Of a stretch of DNA of 64,000 nt, positions 21,557-33,064 are shown in pieces; position 1 is the stretch's first letter; each line of letters begins with the position of its first letter. The notes under the pieces were generated by a model. It was not told the origin of the DNA and searched no databases. It saw only the letters and a list, made by a program, of their open reading frames with translations. Source of the stretch: Perognathus longimembris pacificus (Eukaryota; Chordata; Mammalia; Rodentia; Heteromyidae); assembly GCF_023159225.1 (NCBI RefSeq), contig NC_063170.1:21313735-21377734 (forward strand). Reading direction: 5' to 3'. A program made the position numbers and the translations under genes.

Positions 21557-22669
21557 CAGATTTTAAATAACAGCTAATGTCCAAAGAAAGCTTCCCCCAT
21601 TTTCTATCTCCATTCAAGGATAAAATTCATCTAATTCTTCATAGCAATGGTCAAGTAACCTGAGTCTAGGCTAACTTTGTTTCTGTGTCTAGAATAACCC
21701 CTTCAGCCAGCAGCATATTAACTCACTTAATTAACATGTGCTGTGCCTTTTCCCAGGCCAAGCAGGGCTCAATTATGGTCTATAGCTAATTTTATCTCTT
21801 TTCTCTTTGTATCTCATTCTATTTCCCCTCAGCTCCCCTCCTAGCCTTATCTGCTTACAACAAAAGTTCAATAGGCGAAGAGCCACAGCATGATAAAATT
21901 AAATAGAATGCCACAGAAAGGCTGAGGAATTTGAAAGGTGCCTCTTAACTTCAATGGGGTGTAAGAAAAACATGGCCTCTGCCCTTGGCAGGGAGAAATT
22001 TGTGTGGCAAGTACATGTGGCTTATTTTGTTTGCTTTTATTGAGCATTATATCCAAGTGGGATCAATACGAAGGGTACACATTCCCCAGTAAAGGAAAGT
22101 GTTGCTATCCTGTTGCTGCCACCAAAGCCTGTAAGGGACTATTAATTTTGTTGTTCATTTAGGCATGCATGGTTGCCACAGCAACACCAATCTCATAGTT
22201 ACTTCAAGCCCTCTGTGCACTGAACATCTGTTGAGAGTCCTGTGAAGGTGTTATAGTGTCTCTCCTTCTTGTTACATATTGAACCCCTTTGCTTGCTCTC
22301 CTTTATGAGCTGAATATTTATCAAGGGTCCTGAGAGAAAGGAGACACTTTGCTGGAACCAATCAAAGGAAAAACCTCTATGAAAATGAAAGCCTTTGTTT
22401 CCTGTGGTTGTTGCTGAGGACCTTAGAATTGGTGGTTTGAAAGTTAGATGATTATTAAAAATCTTGGTCAGCTGAAATATGAATAAGTCCTTGGCAAAGT
22501 TCACAGCCAATCTTTTATGCAGAGTGGCCAGGACAGCAAGTGTTCTGATTAAAGCCAAAATTGCAAATTCTAGCTCAAGCTCCCAGTGGTATGCAGTAAT
22601 AGGGTACAATATCTTGCCAACTACTTTTCATAATCCAAGACCTTTTCCTTAAGAACTATATAGGTCTCT
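21557..22669. other. Repeat-poor stretch with an RFX-like site
   Basis: No repeat recognised across 1.1 kb. It carries a perfect X-box at 22172-22185 and a 136-codon minus-strand frame (22199-22609). That frame has no recognisable domain and I do not call it a gene. Possible conserved non-coding sequence; conservation cannot be judged from one genome. Confidence 0.4.
22172..22185 (+). promoter_or_regulatory. Candidate RFX X-box
   Basis: GTTGCCACAGCAAC fits the RFX-family consensus GTNRCC-N(0-3)-RGYAAC exactly, with a two-base spacer. Whether it is bound is unknown; one match of this length can be chance. Confidence 0.35.
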
Positions 22670-22738
22670 TTCTCTTTCTTTCTTCTCTCTCTCCCTTCAT
22701 CTTCTCTATCTCTTTCTTCCTGTCTCTGTCTCTCTTAG
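22665..22738 (+). repeat. CT-rich tract at SINE tail
   Basis: Impure (TCTC/TTTC)n tract directly before the minus-strand B1-like SINE. Confidence 0.85.
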
Positions 22739-22850
22739 ACAGGATCTCATTATGTAGCTCAGGCTAACCTAGATCTCATGACCTTCTGTCCTCAATCTCC
22801 TGAGTGCTGAGATTATAGGCATGTACAGTACCACCATACCTGGTGCTAAA
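22738..22850 (-). mobile_element. B1-like SINE monomer
   Basis: 'agacaggatctcattatgta' ... 'ctcctgagtgctgagattat' ... 'ccaccatacctgg' is the reverse complement of a B1-type monomer. Confidence 0.8.
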
Positions 22851-22859
22851 AATATTTAA

Positions 22860-24055
22860 TGTGAAAGGGACATATATTCTATTTTTCCCTCCTAGCCTGG
22901 GGATGATAAAGTTTGCATGTTCTTGAAAGCTTCTGTTGGTATTTATAGACAACTATCTTTGAAGACATTACTCAGTTTGAGTTTGTGGCTTAGATCTTGT
23001 CCTAATTTGTTTCGTTTATACACTAAGAACTAAAGAAGTGCTATAACTGCATTACATACTAGCCAAGTGAAAGGATGTGAGACTGGGCAGGCTGTTTTTT
23101 CCATCAAGAGAAGACACTGAAAATTTTTGTAGAATACTTAGTTGAAACTTAGACGTAAATGTTAGGGCATCTGATGGAGTACGTTTATCAAAATATCATT
23201 ACAGTTGCCTCCCTTTTCTGTCATTACTCTGATCAGGATGATCAAGAACAGATTTTTGTATTCATTTTTGCATAGAAGCTTACTCATTCTTCTTCAAAAT
23301 TCTCTTACCTAATGATACCCATTGTTCAATCATAAGTAATATTTAACAGTAAAATCTTTTACTTTCAGTAAATTATCTTTGAGAAGGATTCAACTTGGGG
23401 ATTTTCTGTTGATCAAGTAGTTGTCATTTCTCTTCTTCTCAGCTTGGCAAAGAAACTTCTAGACTGAATAATGTGCTTAGGCAAGAAGGTTGAGATTGGA
23501 TTACCTGGGCCTCCACAGAACAATAAGTATGTTCTCTTTTCAAATCATGTGGATTTCTTGGACCAATGTTTTCCTCTAGAATTCTCTTATTCTCCTGTTT
23601 GCACAAGTCTTTTTTCATTCCCCCAACCCCATTCAATTGGCATAGAACTTTGCATTTCAGTTTTTAAATCTAGGATTAAAGGATCATAGTACTTGGAGTT
23701 AGAAATATTTCCCAATTGCTTTTGCACGTTTCTGTCTTCAAAACTTGGGAAAACTTTATGTTCATGTTGTCTAATTTTAAAAGCTATACACATGGACACA
23801 TTCGCAGCTGAGCATGAGTAAATTTTATTATTTACAATTACACTAATGTGGTTTTAATAAAACAGCTTTTACATTTTTTCTAGTTCTACCTCTGATTTTG
23901 ATTTATGAACTGATCCTTGATAAATCTTTTAATTTGACTAGGTCTCAGGCTCTTCATTGATGAGATTAGTATTCTCTTATAACTTCTTGTAGCTTTTTGT
24001 AAAGATGAATGAGATGATGATGTATATAAAGATTCTTTGGAAAATGAAAGGTGCC
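22860..24055. other. 1.2-kb non-coding stretch
   Basis: No clear repeat apart from a possible MIR/MIR3 trace near 23680. Three short overlapping frames at 23439-23799 look random. Confidence 0.35.
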
Positions 24056-24465
24056 CACTACAAAAATGTGTCTACACCAAACAATTTCACTTCTAGAAAC
24101 GTATACTGTGGAAATATTCATACATATACATATAATAACATATGTTAATTGGAGCATTATAATTGAAAAGCTAGAAGCAATCTTATTTTTCCACCAGTTG
24201 GAAGAAAATTAAGTAAATATCTATACAGTAGAATAAGCTGTAAGCAAATAAAGTTGATATGTTCTGCAATTACAAGGAAATACCTTTAAGATATATGGTA
24301 AATGAAAAAGCAATTAATAAGCAGTACATAGTATATAACCCCATTTATGCTACCCCTCCCCCACAGACATGAAACAAAACCACACATCCATATATGTGAA
24401 TACTTTCAGATGTCAGTTTACAAAATGCCATGTAGTATAGAGAGTAGAGATTAAGAAATAAATTT
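24056..24465 (+). repeat. Ancient L1M ORF2 3'-end remnant
   Basis: Matches old L1 ORF2 end: 'accaaacaatttcacttcta', 'gcattataattgaaaagcta', 'ttaagtaaatatctatacag' and 'tatataaccccatttatgct'. Many stops. Confidence 0.6.
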
Positions 24466-24549
24466 TGGGGGCTGGAGTGTTGCTCAATGATAGAACATTT
24501 GCTTAGTATGCATAGGCTCTGGGCTCAATCCTCAGCACTGCAAAAAAAG
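24466..24549 (+). mobile_element. ID SINE monomer
   Basis: 'gggggctggagtgttgctca' ... 'ctcagcactgcaaaa': a single tRNA-Ala-derived monomer with A-rich tail, older than the IDL-Geo copies. Confidence 0.75.
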
Positions 24550-24619
24550 AAAAGTATTCTTGAGTCATTATTATTGGTTTTGAATATTAGTGAGATACTA
24601 CATGTTGAAGGCAGACAAC

Positions 24620-24672
24620 TTTTTTGTGCTTCATTTTCTCACCTCTAAAATGGATCAGGCATTTTTTAACCC
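24620..24672 (+). repeat. MIR fragment
   Basis: 'gtgcttcattttctcacctc' followed by 'taaaatgg', the MIR signature. Confidence 0.55.
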
Positions 24673-24999
24673 AACTTTAATGGTTTTGAATGCATAGAAA
24701 CAATTCTAGAATAATATATTTGATTACTTGGAGATACAAGAGAGAATTAAATGCTCTTGTGAAATTAGAGTTCTAGTGTTTTGAGTTTTAAAATCTTATA
24801 TCCCATTTCATCTGTGACTCCTGATTTAGAGACTCTATTCTAGTTTCTTGGCAACCCCTGTGGTGCCCAGCATAGCGCTAGGCATGCAGAAGTTTCTGAA
24901 GACAACAAACTTTAAAAAAGGAATGACTTTTTATCTGTCAAAACTTTAAGATTTTTAATTTAAAAATTTCTATTAAATTATTCATCTGTTAATATATCA

Positions 25000-25060
25000 A
25001 AATTTATTTATCAATTCAACAAACATTTGTTGACTAGCCATTACAGGCCAAGAATAATAA
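25000..25060 (-). repeat. L2 3'-end fragment
   Basis: 'tcaattcaacaaacatttgt' then 'tgactagccattacaggcca', the reverse complement of the LINE-2 terminus. Confidence 0.5.
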
Positions 25061-25419
25061 GTGTTGGTATAGTGTGGTGGTAAAAGATACACATACACCT
25101 GTTTATAGGTAGAGTCCCCTCTATTTCTCAGTTTGAACTAGTATACAGTTTGGTCAGTTGTTCTTGAGTAGATTCATGCTGTCATTTACAATCCTACTTT
25201 GAAGAACACTCATTAGTCAGACAATGAAGTAAGAAAGGAAGCCAGAAGGGCCTTGGGAAAGCTGATGGAGCATGATATGCTCCAGGTGATTCTGAATGCC
25301 ACAGACCCCAAACATTCTGCCCTCTGACTGATAGACTGACCAATGATGTGTCACAATGGCTAGCTTATATAGAAGCATGATCTCAACTCTCTTCTGCCTT
25401 ATACAAAGGCATGATCTCA

Positions 25420-25850
25420 CCACTTACCTGAGTTTAGCCCCACTACCTGGCTGGTTGATGACCTTGGGAAAAATATCTACCCTCTTTGCCTTTTTTTTTT
25501 TTTTTCTGTCAGTTGTGGGGTTTGAACTCAGGGACAGTGCACTCTCCCAGATCCTCTTTGTGCTCAAGGCTAGCACTATACCACTTGAGCCACAGTGCCA
25601 CTTCTGGTGGTTTTTGAGTGATTAATTGGAGATCAGAGTCTTATGCAGACTTTTCTGCCCAGATTGACTTCCAACCACGATCCTCAGATCTCAGCCTCTT
25701 GAGTAGCTACCTCTTTGCCTCTTTGTTCTCATTTGTAAAGTGCAGTAAACTTGGGGCTGTTCTGTGGATGAAAAGAGATAATACACTTAAAGTACTTAGT
25801 GTATAAACACCCAGTAAATGGTAGCTATTATTATTTTAATCTTATCCTAC
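25420..25850 (+). repeat. MIR split by a SINE
   Basis: MIR sequence 'gatgaccttgggaaaaatat' (to 25490) resumes at about 25717 with 'ctttgttctcatttgtaaag' and runs to the 'cccagtaaatggtagctatt' end. The break is the minus-strand SINE 25491-25706. Confidence 0.7.
25491..25706 (-). mobile_element. 7SL-like/Geo SINE, 5'-truncated
   Basis: T-rich tail, Geo module and most of the 7SL-like part, but the first ~30 bases of the SINE are missing. Flanked by CTACCCTCTTTGCC (25477-25490) and CTACCTCTTTGCC (25707-25719). Confidence 0.85.
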
Positions 25851-25894
25851 TATAATAGCAACATATTTAGTAATATTTAATAGCATTGTACTGT

Positions 25895-26125
25895 ATTATG
25901 TGAGGGTGGGTACTGGGGTTTGAACTCAGGATCTTGTGTTTGCTAGGCAAGCACTTGACCATTTGAATCACACCTCCAAACTATTTTGCTTTAGATTATT
26001 TCTCAGGTAGTGTCTTGCTTTTTGTCTGGGGCCAGATGGAGACTGAGATCCTCCTATGTGGGGGATTTTCTTGAAGGCATCCCATGTGACTGAGACTACA
26101 GACCATAGGCATGTACTACTGTGCC
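25895..26125 (-). mobile_element. B1-dID dimeric SINE
   Basis: Minus-strand sense: B1-like left half, A-rich linker, then dID right half with 'tgattcaaatggtcaagtgc', 'ttgcctagcaaacacaagat' and GAGTTCAAACCCC. This is the clearest old B1-dID copy here and is useful for comparing with Geo. Confidence 0.75.
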
Positions 26126-26245
26126 TAGCTTATTTGTTGAGTTGGAGTCTCAACTAACATTTTTCCTAGGCTGATGTCAAACTGGGGTCCTACCGATTCC
26201 CACCTTGAGTATATTATGGGCATGAGCCATTGCACCAGGCTGTAC
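26126..26245 (-). mobile_element. B1-like SINE monomer
   Basis: 'agttggagtctcaactaaca' ... 'catgagccattgcaccaggc', a diverged reverse-complement B1 monomer abutting the previous SINE. Confidence 0.55.
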
Positions 26246-26523
26246 TGTATTCTTGAAAATCACTGAGTAGATTGTAAGTGTTCTCACCACAAAAATGAAA
26301 GCTTGACTTAGTCATTCTACAATGTATATTTCAAAAGAATATGCTATACATGGTTACTATAAACATTTATTTGTTAAAAATAGAATTAGTCATGTGAAGA
26401 CATAAAGTAGCCAAACTTCCAATATGGAGGTACATGAGACCAATGAAGAGGACCAGAAGCCCAGAGGAACTGAAGTTGATACAGGCCAAAGAATTGAAGG
26501 CTCCTAGGATTTTAAAGTCAAAA

Positions 26524-26655
26524 TTCATTCATTTGTTCATTCATCTGGCCATCCAGTTCATAAACATTTATGGAGCACAAATTATAAACTACGAGCTTTT
26601 GCTAGTTGCTGAGTGTGTGCAATGATTACAATATCCTTGCCCTCATAAAGCTTTT
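26524..26655 (-). repeat. L2 3'-end fragment
   Basis: 'cattcatttgttcattcatc', 'aaacatttatggagcacaaa' and 'cttgccctcataaagctttt' follow the reverse complement of the LINE-2 3' UTR in order. Confidence 0.7.
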
Positions 26656-26659
26656 ATTT

Positions 26660-28455
26660 TTCAGTACCAGAAGCTAGGATGTCTGCTTCCCTTCTTATCA
26701 CATGAAGAACCCTGTCTGCATTGTCCCAAATGCTGATCCTCATCCTGTGCTTTTGTATGAGTAGGAAGACACACTAATCAACAGGAGGAACCTTTTCTGC
26801 TCTTGAGCAATGAGAAGTTTCTTCTAATGTACCTCAGTATAACTATACAATGCGAATAATACTGAACTCTGAATAAAGCTATTTGTTTCCTTGAAAGACA
26901 GAAGAATCCCAGAAGTCAGAGCGACACAAATTTTGATAAACACAACTCAAGACTGGAAGAGTAGTGAGAAACTTCCACAGTCCTGGAATGAAAGCATCCA
27001 AAGATGTGACAGAGGGTATTTCTACCAAAACTGTGGGAAAATCTATCGTCTACAGAGGAAGATTCATGAAATGTAAAGAGAGGGCTCCTGACCTCATACC
27101 AGAAAGAGCCAGAGTTTTCTTATGTGGTTTTTCTCTCAGCCCTGACTACCCAGCTCATTATGTCCCACACTCTGCTAGCTCTGCTGTCTCTGTTCCCTGG
27201 GAAGGAGGTAAACCTTTCCTCCAGGGAGGTCAGGGAGGATTGCAATGCTTTGCTTCATGCAGACCCCAGGGAAGGAGCCTTTCCTCCTATGCTGTGTGGA
27301 TAGGTTGAGGAACCCCCAAGGTGTGGCAGCAGGTCAACCAAGCCAACCTTCCAGAGCTAGACCAAGGAGTAGCTTGTTATTTGAACTCAATTTCATTTCC
27401 AGTAATTGTTTCTTATTTGAAATTAATCTCTATGGATAGCAATTTTATTCAGTTGATCTATCTAGTAAGAGTCATAATTTGAAGGGCTCGGGGCTTTACT
27501 GAAGTGGCAGAGCACTTGCCTCACATGGAACAGAGCTAGCTCTGGGTTCAATCTCCCATATTGCCAAAATAAATATATAAATAAATCAGGACTCAAAGGT
27601 TTATGGTCCTTGGTTAAGTCTCTGTGCATTTTTATAGGCTCAGGACCCAGGACTTAGGAAAATCAAATGACTAGGCATGGTCAAGTAGCTGCTAACAGTA
27701 GTAAACTAAACACAAAGCTACCAGTTTCTGTTCAGTATTCATCAGCTAACACATTTTTAGTAGCAAGAGGAAAATCAGTTCAAAAATTGCACAAAAAATA
27801 GAGATGATGTTAGATATGACAACTGAAAGTGTATAGATCATACAGTACATATAGTACAGGCCTCTGAGAAAAGTTTAAGAGTTTTTAAGTATTCCCTCCT
27901 ATTTTGTTTAAATAATGCTTGCCTTGGCACAGCCACGTTGGAGTGGTTTTAAGCCTGTATGTGCCTGAAGGTGATGTCAGCATGGCTCCTTAGAGGTTTC
28001 AAGAGGCTAACTCTTCTTGGGTTTTATTTGGTAGTGAAAATAATCTGTGGTGGTTTTGGTTTTCCTTATATTATGAGCTGGAAGGGCCAGCCAGGAGGCC
28101 ACTGTCTCCTGTTTTTCTTATGTGGCCATTATCCATACTCCATTCAGACCACATTTATGACCACTGAATCTTAAATGATCCCCGAGGGACTGCTCATGTG
28201 GTCATCTGTGGGGAGGGAAATGGAGAGGTGTGCAGGCAAGCAACACTGAACAAAACCATTCTTCTGAAAGTGTGCATACTTTCAAGATGAACTCACCCCT
28301 GGAAGAATGCTATCTCTTCTATTTTAAAGTTTGTGTCCATTTTCATTGAGCCACTTCTTATTCTACTGTGTACTGTGGAGGAAAGAGATGAAGATGATGT
28401 GTTCTATAGTAGAGATGTCTGATTTCAACTTGTGTTAGTGTTGACAGCAACAGGT
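26660..28455. other. 1.8-kb mostly unique sequence
   Basis: Contains an ID/dID-like monomer at 27485-27572 and otherwise no recognised repeat. Overlapping plus-strand frames at 26891-27439 (up to 114 codons) have no recognisable domain and no supporting signal. Confidence 0.4.
27485..27572 (+). mobile_element. ID/dID-like SINE monomer
   Basis: 'gggctttactgaagtggcag' ... 'tgggttcaatctcccat', then an (AAAT)n tail. Confidence 0.6.
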
Positions 28456-28459
28456 TATT

Positions 28460-28740
28460 GTGTGAGCCCAGCATTATGGAAAGATGATAGATTGATGGAT
28501 CAAGAGACATAGATTTGACCTAGAGTTTCATTTCTACATGGATGAATGAAGTTGGGACAGTCACTTGAGCCGGAATCATAGAACACAAGACATGGAAGCG
28601 AGTGTTTGATCCAATAACCTCATTTTACAAATGAAATTGGATCTCAGAGGGAAAGGCTTTTCCCAAAATCCCCAAGGAGCCACTCTCTAGCCAGGATGAC
28701 CCAGCACCACTCTCTTGACTTCTAGCCCAGTGTTTCCCAT
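28460..28740 (+). repeat. MIR/MIR3-type fragments
   Basis: 'aagagacatagatttgacct' fits MIR. From 28570 'ggaatcatagaacacaagac' and 'cctcattttacaaatgaaat' fit a second MIR-like element. Confidence 0.55.
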
Positions 28741-28934
28741 CATTACTTTGGAGAGAAAACAATTTGCAAGTGTCCTATGCTTTGCTGAAGATCTGAGGAC
28801 TTTCTGACTGACAGGATAATGATTCCCTAACATATTATCTTGGGATTGTGGTCATGATAGTAGCAGTCACTGGATTTTTACTATGTCAGTAAGTATCATA
28901 AGCAGAGTATTGTCTTTAACATGCTACTGCATGA

Positions 28935-29030
28935 AAGATTGGGGATGTAATTCAGTCCTAGAGTACCTCTGCTTTGCATGTACAGACCCTGGGTTTCAGC
29001 CCCAGCACCATTAAAACAAAACAAATTAAA
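28935..29030 (+). mobile_element. ID SINE monomer
   Basis: 'gattggggatgtaattcagt' ... 'tgggtttcagccccagcacc', then an AAAAC-rich tail. Confidence 0.7.
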
Positions 29031-29109
29031 ACAAACAGAGCTACTGAAAGCCACTCCTTCCATGACCCATGTAAATTTATTCCAGGATAACAAGACAAAA
29101 TTGGGCAGG

Positions 29110-29312
29110 TTATTTCTTTTTTATTTTGGCAGTACTGGAATTTGAACTCAGGGCCTTGCACTGGCTTGGCAGGCATTCTACCACTCATTTCACAGCCAGA
29201 TCCTTTTTGCTTTGGTTTATTTTTCAAACAGGATCTCATATTTATGCCATAGGTCCTTTTACCTATGCCTCCCACAAAGCTGGGATAACAGTCTGTGCCC
29301 AGCTATTGATTG
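29110..29312 (-). mobile_element. B1-dID dimeric SINE
   Basis: dID part ('tactggaatttgaactcagg' on plus), T-rich linker 'ttttgctttggtttattttt', and B1-like part ending 'ggataacagtctgtgcccag'. Confidence 0.65.
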
Positions 29313-29654
29313 AGACTTGGGCAAGTACTTAAAGTCCAATGACTTAATAATTCACTTTCTTTTCTTGGCTCCTGTCAGAAAAACTTGTAGCATTATCACT
29401 GACTGTGGAGGTCTTCTTTTGAACTCTCACTACGGGCCTGTGTTATTCCTTTCTCTCTTCTGATTTCCATTCAGATCCCAGGATTGTAGATTGTCTTATT
29501 ATCCATTCTTGGGTATGCGGATTTGACCTTCAAGATCTTCTCTTTTGTACCCTAGCCATAGCAGATACTCAACAAATCTAGTCCTCTATTTATTATTCTT
29601 AATATATAATTCTGAATTTCTATGTCATTATTGCATATATTATATGCATATATT

Positions 29655-30048
29655 AGGCCCATGGTGGTTAATCTTGACTCTCAATTTGATTGATTGAAAT
29701 GCCTAGGAAATAAGTTAAGTCCACTTCTGAATGTAACTTTGAGGGCATTTCCAGTGATAATTAAGAAAGGAAGACTTGCCCTGAATGTAACTTCATCTAA
29801 TAGGCTGGGGGCTGATGTAACAAAATGGAAGTGAAGAGGAATCTCCTGAACACAGGCATTCTCTTTGCTTCTTGGCAGCAGGTGAACTACTATTCTCTAC
29901 TATATGCTCCCTACTATGATGGCCCAGAGCAATGAATCAACTGACCAGGACTGAAACTTCTGGAAATATGAGCCCAAATAAATGCTTCTTCCTTAAATTT
30001 GTTTTCACAGGTATTTATCACATATCTGGGAAGTCTGACTAATGCAAT
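29655..30048 (+). repeat. LTR-like repeat, copy 1
   Basis: About 390 bp starting 'tggtggttaatcttgactct', with AATAAA at about 29979 and an end 'tctgactaatgca'. A related copy lies at 60583-61023. The polyadenylation signal and ACTAATGCA-type end resemble solo LTRs of the ERVL-MaLR kind, but I cannot name the family. No coding capacity. Confidence 0.5.
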
Positions 30049-30617
30049 GCCCCGCCATTGTTTCTGTCCAGTCCTCACAGACTATTACCATTTCTGCAGA
30101 GTTCACAATGGTTCCCTCTATTCAGAGTGGACCCTTGTTCCTTAGAGCTTCCAAGCACATATGTATTGTAACTGATGCTGCTCTATGTCTTTAATGGTCT
30201 TATCTCCTTTATCAAGTTCCTTAAGAACCATGTGCTGAACATCTTCGTATCTCCTAAAGCATCAGTGGGATGTCACACGAGGTTTATTGCATCAAATTGG
30301 TTCTCAGGAACTCTTGGTTCCTTCTGCTATTACATTGTGTTTGTAATGTTATTAGAACGTAATGTAACTAATTATTATGGAACTAATTATTATGAGACAG
30401 ATGCATGAATCTATGTGTGAAGAAACTTAGCAGTGAGAGATGGGCCTTAGAAAAAAGAGACAATTCCTCATTAAACTGCAGAACATCTGCACAGCAAAGG
30501 ACACAGCTAGCAAGATAAATAGAAATCCCACAGACTGGGAGAAGATCTTCACTAGCCATACTATAGACAGGTACCTAATATCTAAAATATACCTATAGCT
30601 CAAGAAATTAATTTTCC

Positions 30618-30820
30618 GGGGCTGGGGATATGGCCTAGTGGCAAGACTGCTTGCCTCGTATACATGAGGCTCTGGGTTCGATTCCCCAGCACCACATATA
30701 CAGAAAATGGCCAGAAGGGGCTCTGTGGCTCAAGTGGCAGAGTGCTAGCCTTGAGCAAAAAGAAGCCAGGGACAGTGCTCAGGCCCTGAGACCTGATCCC
30801 AGGACTGGCCAAAAAAAAAA
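30618..30820 (+). mobile_element. IDL-Geo SINE inside LINE-1
   Basis: Complete dimer with A tail; perfect 16-bp TSD AAGAAATTAATTTTCC (30602-30617 and 30821-30836). It interrupts ORF2-derived sequence, so it is younger than the LINE-1. Confidence 0.95.
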
Positions 30821-31328
30821 AAGAAATTAATTTTCCCCAGAACCCCCCAAAGAAACAACCACCCCATTAAAGAGTGGGCTAAAGACCTTAAGAGAGGCTG
30901 ATCTGAAGAGAAAATACAAATGGCCAAGAGTCACATGAAGAAATGCTCAACATTTCTGGCTATAAAAGAAATGCAAATCAAAATAACACTGAGATTCTAC
31001 CTTACCCCAGTTGGAATGGCCATTATCAAGAAAACGAATAACAACAGATGCTGGTGGTGATGTGGCCAAAGGGGAACATTACTACTCTGTTGTTGGGAGT
31101 ACAAACTTGTCCATTCACTGTGGAAAGCAGTATGGAGGTTCCTCAAAAGACTAAAAATAGAGTTCCCCTATGATCTAGCAATGCAACTCCTGGGCATTTA
31201 CCCAATGATGACAAGCAAGGCCATACTAAAGCTACCACCATAACCATGTTCATTGCATCATTACTTACCATAGTGAAGATATGGAACCAACCCAGATGCC
31301 CCTCAGTAGATGAATGGATCAAGACAAT

Positions 31329-31407
31329 GTGATATATATATACACATACATATGTATACATATACATATATGTATATGTATATATGTATATATATATATA
31401 TATACAG
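31329..31407 (+). repeat. TA/CATA-rich microsatellite in LINE-1
   Basis: (TATA/CATA)n expansion at the ORF2 position where the related copy at 39930 has a (CA)n run. Confidence 0.9.
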
Positions 31408-32272
31408 TGGAATTCTATGCTTCCATCAGAAAGAATGACATCACCTCATTCATAAGGAAATGGAAAGACTTGGGAAAAATTATATTAAGCCAGACCCAAA
31501 GAAAAGTAGGTTGCATGATACCCTCATTTGTAAGAACTAGAATATATCTATGATATTCTTAACAGAGGATCTCAATAACCCAATTGCTTTGTGCATAGGT
31601 TCATATATATAATGAAGTGTATCAACATGAACGCCAATATATGGAAACAGGAAGTTCTTACTATGTCCTGTATGTAGATTTTTTCTCTCTCAGTTTTCTG
31701 TACCTTGTGTCTTGTATGTAAGATTATTTGATATGTGGAAGGGAAAGGGAATCACAGAAACAGCAGGACAAAGGATGAACCAATGCAACATTGATACTCA
31801 CTTGACACTATGTGGGATATGAACCTTATAACTTGGGAGGAGGGGAATAGGGTGGGGTAAAATGGGAGATAATTAGGGATAGGGTAACAATGATTAAAAG
31901 CAAATGTATTCCTTGCCTTACTTGTGTAACTGTAACCTCCTGCTCAACACCTTTTCAATAAAGAATAAGAAAAAAAGAGATAATCCCCTTTCATTTCAAC
32001 TTCCTTAGTAACAAAAGGGTGAAAGCAGAAACAAACTATATAGTTGGTAGGATTGGGGCAGGTGACTTGAGTCTTTATGAAGACTACTTCATCATCATCC
32101 AAACTGCTTAATCCTCAGGTGTCACTGCATCCTTGGTGCATCAATTAAGTGTCTTTCTCTGGTTACAGCCAAATTAAGTCTTCTTAAAGCTTCCAATTTG
32201 GGAGAATTTTTACTTTTAAGAAATATGGTGTGACAAATTTTAAAAATTAAAGTCGATTAAAATTAATTTTGT

Positions 32273-32501
32273 GGGGCTGGGGATATGGCCTAGTGGCAAG
32301 AGCGCTTGCCTCGCATACATGAAGCCCTGGGTTCGATTCCCCAGCACCACATATACAGAAAATGGCCAGAAGTGGTGCTGTGACTCCAGTGGCAGAGTGC
32401 TAGCCTTGAGCAAAAAGAAGCCAGGGACAGTGCTCAGGCCCTGAGTTCAAGGCCCAGGACTGGCAAAATAAATGAATAAATAAATAAATAAATAAATAAA
32501 A
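32273..32501 (+). mobile_element. IDL-Geo SINE with (AAAT)n tail
   Basis: Near-consensus dimer; tail expanded to (AAAT)n. Perfect 14-bp TSD TAAAATTAATTTTG (32258-32271 and 32502-32515). Confidence 0.94.
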
Positions 32502-32854
32502 TAAAATTAATTTTGCTTTCCTGTTTCTGTTGCCAGGAACTGATGATCCAAGATGGACAAGCAAAACCATTTGATATACCTTTAAAATGCAAATAAAATT
32601 GCATACCATCAAAAGGCATGATAAGTGAGAGTCCTAGAATTTTCACTTATCCACTCATTCACTCAATCAGCAAATGGAATTTGTGCAGTTTGATTTCTAC
32701 ATGAGTTGTATTCAGGAGAGAATGTGGTTTTGTTATTTTGCTTATGCAAAAAATGTCTATAGCCCTCTGCTAGAGACTTAAGCTTCTGATATTCTGTCAA
32801 AATAGTGGTCAGAAGTAGTTCGTCTTCACAAATCATATTAACTGTAAATTTTTT

Positions 32855-33061
32855 GTTTGTTTGTTCTTTTTGCCAGTCCTGGAGCTTGAACTCAGGGCCC
32901 AAGCACTGTCCCTGGCTTCTTTTTGCTCAAGGTAGCACTCTACCACTTGAGCTACAGTGCCACTTCTGGCTTTTTTCTATATATGTGGTGCTGAGGAATA
33001 CGAACCCAGGGCTTCATATATATGAGGAGAGCACTTTACCACTAGGCCATATTCCTAGCCC
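32855..33061 (-). mobile_element. IDL-Geo SINE
   Basis: (GTTT)n tail, Geo module and ID monomer; no clean TSD seen. Confidence 0.88.
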
Positions 33062-33064
33062 ACA

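Larger units (their letters stand above)
30468..31970 (+). mobile_element. 5'-truncated LINE-1 with nested SINE
   Basis: Begins inside ORF2 ('gcagaacatctgcacagcaa'), runs through the ORF2 end and a 3' UTR with a G-rich tract (31825-31860), and ends near 31970 in an A-rich tail. Frame breaks are present, and the C-terminal cysteine motif has lost its His and last Cys. TSD: AAAAAAGAGACAATTCC (30451-30467) and AAAAAAGAGATAATCCC (31971-31987), two mismatches. Confidence 0.88.
30289..32025 (+). repeat. Local repeat unit, copy A, split by LINE-1
   Basis: 30289-30467 and 31971-32025 together match 34126-34345 at roughly 80-85% by eye ('gcatcaaattggttctcagg' / 'gcatcaaactgggtctcagg'; 'gtaacaaaagg' near the end in both). 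Copy A also carries a 15-bp tandem doubling 'aactaattattatgg' at about 30366-30396. No coding sense. Confidence 0.7.

Noticed and set aside
22199..22609. 136-codon minus-strand frame as a possible gene
   Set aside because: No recognisable domain, no flanking splice or promoter logic I can defend, and length within chance for 64 kb of six-frame sequence.
26964..27308. 114-codon plus-strand frame
   Set aside because: Overlaps two other frames in the same region; no family signature.
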